From: Rhododendron vialii | Lineage: Eukaryota > Streptophyta > Magnoliopsida > Ericales > Ericaceae | Reading direction: 5' to 3' | Assembly (NCBI RefSeq): GCF_030253575.1 | Contig: NC_080566.1 | Location: 13,424,501-13,488,500, forward strand | DNA: 64,000 bases | Shown here: positions 57,650 to 64,000 of the stretch, one piece after another | Layout: every line of letters begins with the position of its first letter | Position numbering within the stretch: the first letter of the stretch is position 1 | The notes under the pieces: model-generated | What the model was told of the DNA's origin: nothing | Databases searched by the model: none | The model's input: only the letters and a program-made list of their open reading frames with translations | Translations under genes and position numbers: made by a program

Positions 57650-60600
57650 AAAGATTCATACTTGCCCTAATGATTGCATGTTGTACTGGAAAGAACATAT
57701 TGATGATACAAAATGTCATGTATGTCATGAACAGAGGTACAAAATTATTGACAATCATGAAGGAGCAGAAGGAATGTCAGCAAAAAAGTGTAAAAAGGTC
57801 CCCATAAAGGTTTTATGCCATTTTTCATTGAAATGTCGTAAAAAATTGAATCTTTTATGAAGTAGCATGATAAAAGTCGCACCAAAGATGGTTGCATGCG
57901 TCATCCTGCCGATTCCCTTGCTTGGCAGACTTTTGATTTCCAACATATGGAATTTGCTACAGATTCACATAATGTTAGACTTGGATTAGCGTCCATGGAT
58001 TTAATCCTTTTCAGATGATGAATAATGTTTATAGTACATGGCCTGTCATCTTGATGCATACAACATGCCACCTTGGATGTGTATGAAACAACCGTACTTC
58101 ATAATGTCGTTGCTTATACCCGGTTGTTCAGCACCTAGAAATAACATTGATGTTTATTTGCAACCATTGATAGAGGGGTTGAAAGAGTTATGGGGGGTCG
58201 GAGTAGATACACTTGATGCTTCAACCAATCAAAATTTTAAGATGCATGCTGCCTTAATGTGGACTATCAATGATTTTCCTGCATATGCAAATTTGTCTGG
58301 GTGGAGCACTAAATGGCGTCTTGCATGTCTATCATGCCATAAAAACACATGTTCTTCTTGGTTGAAATATAGTGGGAAGCACATTTACATGGACCATCAA
58401 CGATTCTTGGAGGATAGCATAAGTTTAGACGAGATAAAAGGTCGTTTAATGGAAAGGAAGAACGCCGGAAGGCACCTTGTCGCTTAACTGGGTCTATGAT
58501 ACAAGATCAACTATGATACAAGATCAGCTAAAAGGTGTTCAATTTAAGTTTGGAAAGCTAGTTAAGGATAATCCTAAGTTGCCATTCAACTGGAAGAAGC
58601 CTAGCATATTCTTCGAATTAGCATATTGGAAAGATAATTTATTGCGACACAATCTAGATGTGATGCATATAGAAAAAAATGTTTGCGACGGTGTGCTTAC
58701 GACATTGTTAAATTTGATTGGGAAATCAAAGGATCATTGGAAGGCACGCGAAGATTTAAAAGATATGGGCATTAGAAGTGAACTTCATCCCATGGAAGAT
58801 GAATCAGGTCAAACATACTTGCCTGTTACATGCTTTTCAATGACTAAAAAGGAGAAAGATATCTTTTACAAAGTCTTAAAAAATATAAAAGTTCCAGATG
58901 GGTATACTTCAAATATTTCAAGGTCTTTCCAGGACAAAGAACATAAAGTTTCTGGGATGAAGAGTCATGACAATCATATTCTGATGCAGCGATTGCTCCC
59001 ATTAGCATTGTGAAGAGTATTGCCTAAGCAAGTGTGGCCCCCTTTGATTAAATTGTGCAATTTTTTTAGAGAATTGTACAGTAAAGTTCTTCATGCTCGT
59101 GACTTGAATTGTTTGGAGAAGCAAATTGCAATAACCTTAACCTTATGTGAGTAAGAAAAGATTCATGCTTGCCCTAATGATTGCATGTTGTACTGGAAAG
59201 AACATATTGATGATACAAAATGTCATGTATGTCATGAACAGAGGTACAAAATTATTGACAATCATGAAGGAGCAGAAGGAATGTCAGCAAAAAAGTGTAA
59301 AAAGGTCCCCATAAAGGTTTTATGCCATTTTTCATTGAAATGTCGTAAAAAATTGAATCTTTTATGAAGTAGCATGATAAAAGTCGCACCAAAGATGGTT
59401 GCATGCGTCATCCTGCCGATTCCCTTGCTTGGCAGACTTTTGATTTCCAACATATGGAATTTGCTACAGATTCACATAATGTTAGACTTGGATTAGCGTC
59501 CATGGATTTAATCTTTTTCGGATGATGAATAATGTTTATAGTACATGGCCTGTCATCTTGATGCATACAACATGCCACCTTGGATGTGTATGAAACAACC
59601 GTACTTCATAATGTCGTTGCTTATACCCGGTTGTTCAGCACCTGGAAATAACATTGATGTTTATTTGCAATCATTGATAGAGGGGTTGAAAGAGTTATGG
59701 GGGGTCGGAGTAGATACACTTGATGCTTCAACCAATCAAAATTTTAAGATGCATGCTGCCTTAATGTGGACTATCAATGATTTTCCTGCATATGCAAATT
59801 TGTCTGGGTGGAGCACTAAATGGCGTCTTGCATGTCTATCATGCCATAAAAACACATGTTCTTCTTGGTTGAAATATAGTGGGAAGCACATTTACATGGA
59901 CCATCAACGATTCTTGGAGGATAGCATATGTTTAGACGAGATAAAAGGTCGTTTAATGGAAAGGAAGAACGCCGGAAGGCACCTTGTCGCTTAACTGGGT
60001 CTATGATACAAGATCAACTATGATACAAGATCAGCTAAAAGGTGTTCAATTTAAGTTTGGAAAGCTAGTTAAGGATAATCCTAAGTTGCCATTCAACTGG
60101 AAGAAGCCTAGCATATTCTTCGAATTAGCATATTGGAAAGATAATTTATTGCGACACAATCTAGATGTGATGCATATAGAAAAAAATGTTTGCGACGGTG
60201 TGCTTACGACATTGTTAAATTTGATTGGGAAATCAAAGGATCATTGGAAGGCACGCGAAGATTTAAAAGATATGGGCATTAGAAGTGAACTTCATCCCAT
60301 GGAAGATGAATCAGGTCAAACATACTTGCCTGTTACATGCTTTTCAATGACTAAAAAGGAGAAAGATATCTTTTACAAAGTCTTAAAAAATATAAAAGTT
60401 CCAGATGGGTATACTTCAAATATTTCAAGGTCTTTCCAGGACAAAGAACATAAAGTTTCTGGGATGAAGAGTCATGACAATCATATTCTGATGCAGCGAT
60501 TGCTCCCATTAGCATTGTGAAGAGTATTGCCTAAGCAAGTGCGGCCCCCTTTGATTAAATTGTGCAATTTTTTTAGAGAATTGTACAGTAAAGTTCTTCA

Positions 60601-62172
60601 TGCTCGTGACTTGAATTGTTTGGAGAAGCAAATTGCAATAACCTTAACCTTATGTGAGTAAGAAAAGATTCATGCTTGCCCTAATGATTGCATGTTGTAC
60701 TGGAAAGAACATATTGATGATACAAAATGTCATGTATGTCATGAACAGAGGTACAAAATTATTGACAATCATGAAGGAGCAGAAGGAATGTCAGCAAAAA
60801 AGTGTAAAAAGGTCCCCATAAAGGTTTTATGCCATTTTTCATTGAAATGTCGTAAAAAATTGAATCTTTTATGAAGTAGCATGATAAAAGTCGCACCAAA
60901 GATGGTTGCATGCGTCATCCTGCCGATTCCCTTGCTTGGCAGACTTTTGATTTCCAACATATGGAATTTGCTACAGATTCACATAATGTTAGACTTGGAT
61001 TAGCGTCCATGGATTTAATCTTTTTCGGATGATGAATAATGTTTATAGTACATGGCCTGTCATCTTGATGCATACAACATGCCACCTTGGATGTGTATGA
61101 AACAACCGTACTTCATAATGTCGTTGCTTATACCCGGTTGTTCAGCACCTGGAAATAACATTGATGTTTATTTGCAACCATTGATAGAGGGGTTGAAAGA
61201 GTTATGGGGGGTCGGAGTAGATACACTTGATGCTTCAACCAATCAAAATTTTAAGATGCATGCTGCCTTAATGTGGACTATCAATGATTTTCCTGCATAT
61301 GCAAATTTGTCTGGGTGGAGCACTAAAGGGCGTCTTGCATGTCTATCATGCCATAAAAAAACATGTTCTTCTTGGTTGAAGTATAGTGGGAAGCACATTT
61401 ACATGGACCATCAACGATTCTTGGAGGATAGCATATGTTTAGACGAGATAAAAGGTCGTTTAATGGAAAGGAAGAACGCCGGAAGGCACCTTGTCGCTTA
61501 ACTGGGTCTATGATACAAGATCAACTATGATACAAGATCAGCTAAAAGGTGTTCAATTTAAGTTTGGAAAGCTAGTTAAGGATAATCCTAAGTTGCCATT
61601 CAACTGGAAGAAGCCTAGTATATTCTTCGAATTAGCATATTGGAAAGATAATTTATTGCGACACAATCTAGATGTGATGCATATAGAAAAAAATGTTTGC
61701 GACGGTGTGCTTACGACATTGTTAAATTTGATTGGGAAATCAAAGGATCATTGGAAGGCACGCGAAGATTTAAAAGATATGGGCATTAGAAGTGAACTTC
61801 ATCCCATGGAAGATGAATCAGGTCAAACATACTTGCCTGTTACATGCTTTTCAATGACTAAAAAGGAGAAAGATATCTTTTACAAAGTCTTAAAAAATAT
61901 AAAAGTTCCAGATGGGTATACTTCAAATATTTCAAGGTCTTTCCAGGACAAAGAACATAAAGTTTCTGGGATGAAGAGTCATGACAATCATATTCTGATG
62001 CAGCGATTGCTCCCATTAGCATTGTGAAGAGTATTGCCTAAGCAAGTGCGGCCCCCTTTGATTAAATTGTGCAATTTTTTTAGAGAATTGTACAGTAAGG
62101 TTCTTCATGCTCGTGACTTGAATTGTTTGGAGAAGCAAATTGCAATAATCTTAACCTTATGTGAGTAAGAAA
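57650..62172 (+). repeat. Three tandem 1,507-bp units inside the transposase
   Basis: Units start at about 57652, 59159 and 60666, each spaced exactly 1,507 bp and beginning 'agattcat(a/g)cttgccc'. They differ by only about ten substitutions overall. Units 2 and 3 share several variants against unit 1: cctggaaat for cctagaaat, agcatatgt for agcataagt, agtgcggcc for agtgtggcc. The same stops and frameshifts occur in all three, so the gene was already dead when amplified. Confidence 0.95.
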
Positions 62173-62185
62173 GGATTACTCCTTT

Positions 62186-62202
62186 CCCCCCCCCCCCCCC
62201 CC
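62186..62202. repeat. C17 homopolymer
   Basis: Directly after the end of the third tandem unit. Length may be unreliable, as for any long homopolymer. Confidence 0.9.
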
Positions 62203-63610
62203 ATTATTTTTTGATATCATGGTGCATACTGAGGCCTAACTTGAGGGGCCAGTTCATTATCGTTGGATGTATCCCATAGAGAGGTATGTTTTATCTTATA
62301 GACTATTTTCAATTTCGTTTATTCATGATATCTCATTTAGTTTTCACTTAGTATTGCCAACTTTTGCTAATAATAGGTATTTAACAACATTGAAGTCAGA
62401 CGTGCGAAATAAAAATTGTCCTAAGGGTTCCATTGCGGAAGGATATTGGCAAAGGAGTGTTTGAGGTTTTGCTATAGGTACTTGGAGGATGTTGGAATGA
62501 GGTTTAGTCGAGTGGGTAGAAATGATGATGAGTGTAGTGCTGTTGCTGTAAGGTTGCCTATTTTCTCAACATAAGGACAGCCGTTTGAAAAAGTAGTGAT
62601 AGAAACCTTGGATCAAGAAACGTTAGTGAAGGCACATCAATATGTGTTGTTCAATTGTGACGCGGTAGACAAATTTTCCAAGTAAGAGACTCACCAAAAG
62701 TAATTTATTTTTAGTTGTATCATAGTAAAGTTGTATTTTTATTACTCATATAATTAACTTGAACGTGCAATCAACACCAGACCATGATAAGAGAACAAAA
62801 TCCTCATCTGCGTTTATGGGAAATCCAATGTATGCATAATGAAAAGTTTGCATCATGGTTTGACAACCACATAAGTATATTGATGATAAGTATTTCCTTT
62901 TTTTCATTCCTTATAGATAAGCATTTTTTTAAATATCTATTAGTTGTTCGAAATAAGTTCAAGACTTGCAACTTGCAGAGGATGAACAACTTTCTGAAAA
63001 GCTTAGAGCTCTAGCTTAGGGTCCAGATGATGGAGGGAAGAGATAAAGAGAATATCATATAAATGGTTTTAGGTTCCACACACGAGAAGTTGAGAGGAAA
63101 ATAAAATTTCAGAATAGTGGGGTAGTTGTTACTGCAACAACAAGAAGTTTTTCAAGTGCTAGTGACAGTAATCCAGTAGTTGGTGATATAGCTTACTATG
63201 GCGTTTTGATAGATGTTATTGAGCTGAGTTACTTCAGAGGGAGGAAGGTTGTGTTGTTTAAGTGCGACTAGATGTCAGAAGGCAAAAACAAAAGGCCAAA
63301 TAAACATGGTTTCACTCTTGTCAATTTTGCACGATTAGTACATGTCAATGAGCCTTTTGTTCTTGCTTCTCAAGTACAACAAGCATTTTATGTTGAAGAT
63401 CCCCTTGACAAAGGGTGGCATGTTGTGATAAGGACAACTGCTAGAGACGGTTTTAATATGAACACAGAGTCATGTATCGATGATGTGGAGACGTATTTGC
63501 AGAGTGAGTCATGTGATGGTCAATTGCAAAATGATCAAGGTGATATCAGTTTGGTTAGAGAAGATGTGCAGGGAACAACTGTAGACACGATTGATGCAAC
63601 GGCAGATTGA

Positions 63611-64000
63611 TGCAACAACAACTTAAGTGGTAGAAGGTGATGGAGTCGAGGGGATTTAGAATCCATTTCTAAATGCTTATATGATGTTTTCAAGGAATAT
63701 GTTGCCTTACCTTTTCTTTTTATTCTTGAAAGTAGATGTTATTTCGAAGACCTTGAATTTCATTTCAGTAGCATAGTGTTTTACTTCTCTAGTTTTTGCA
63801 GAACTGTTTAGCTGAAATAGATACTTGTTTTCTCTGCTTTTGTTAAACACTGATGCATGGTTACATTATTGCCATTAATTAATTGTGCAGCTTCTCTTGC
63901 AGCTTCAAACGATTGAGTTTTATGAAGATTTTTTTCTTCCTTGAATACAAAGAATATGTAGCTGAGTTTCTTCAGCTTTCTTGATTTATTTCACTGTGTC
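63611..64000. other. Sequence after the DUF4216 remnant, no gene seen
   Basis: T-rich, without a recognisable domain. It may be the continuing 3' part of the CACTA element, whose end would lie past the window edge. Confidence 0.4.

Larger units (their letters stand above)
57028..63610 (+). pseudogene. CACTA (En/Spm) transposase pseudogene
   Basis: Domain order is that of plant CACTA TNP2-like transposases. Transposase-associated domain at 57028-57200 (MDRSWMYQSRLTNEYLNGVK ... VKCENCRW, with TGA codons before VKCENC and after VDHM). Transposase_21 at about 57597-58990 (CMLYWKEH, HPADSLAWQTF, YNMPPWMCMKQPYF, LLIPG, HNLDVMHIEKNVCD). DUF4218 at about 62220-62460 (VHYRWMYPIERY, CPKGSIAEGYW). DUF4216 at about 63190-63540 (YYGVLIDVIELSYFRGRK, FTLVNFARLVHVNEPF, DKGWHVV). 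Frameshifts and stops separate the pieces. The Transposase_21 part is present three times in tandem. No terminal inverted repeat was found in the window, and the 3' end of the element may lie beyond it. Confidence 0.88.

Noticed and set aside
56731..64000. CACTA terminal inverted repeats (CACTACAAGAAA-type)
   Set aside because: Looked for on both strands around the transposase remnant; none found in the window.

Overview
This is plant nuclear DNA. The window has intron-split genes with GT-AG borders, A/T-rich intergenic DNA, solo LTRs, MITEs, hAT, Mutator-like and CACTA elements, and protein families of green plants (CGLD27, group-6 LEA, clade-D PP2C). A eudicot is most likely; the sequence does not let me name the species. 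Intact genes occupy about 13 kb including introns. Most of the rest is transposable-element (TE) debris.

Layout. 0.3-4.6 kb: CGLD27 (+), a plastid-targeted membrane protein in seven exons. 5.7-7.1 kb: palindromic MITEs. 7.6-7.9 kb: an intronless group-6 LEA gene (+) with two G-boxes upstream. 9.1-11.9 kb: a complete 2.8-kb solo LTR with 5-bp target duplication. 12.3-18.6 kb: a LINE/SINE-type insertion with 16-bp target duplication, four related palindromic MITEs, a plastid-like segment, a large foldback element and a Stowaway MITE. 18.6-22 kb: no gene seen. 22.2-25.6 kb: three unrelated decayed gene pieces on the minus strand (RNase H-like domain, LEUNIG_HOMOLOG-like co-repressor, ribosomal protein eS30). 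26-29.5 kb: MITEs. 29.9-34.5 kb: an intact four-exon clade-D PP2C gene (+). 36.8-40.3 kb: an intact six-exon GPN-loop GTPase gene (-). 40.7-56.7 kb: a rearranged block holding a broken PP2C duplicate and nested TEs. 57-63.6 kb: a decayed CACTA (En/Spm) transposase whose middle is tandemly triplicated.

The most notable structure is the 40.7-56.7 kb block. A copy of the PP2C 5' half is split: exon 1 lies at 40.8 kb on plus and exon 2 at 53.1-53.5 kb on minus. A solo LTR is split the same way: its 5' part lies at 41.5-43.4 kb on minus and its 3' part at 55.4-56.7 kb on plus. Their outer flanks read TGTAA in the restored orientation, as expected for one target-site duplication. Flipping about 41.48-54.94 kb back rejoins both items, so an inversion of about 13.5 kb is inferred from two independent markers.

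The intact genes are ordinary housekeeping or stress genes and do not form a pathway together: plastid function/iron response (CGLD27), desiccation protection (LEA), protein dephosphorylation (PP2C) and a GTPase linked to RNA polymerase II assembly (GPN1). All exon borders were derived by hand from reading frame and splice consensus. Homology statements rest on recognising family motifs, not on database searches.
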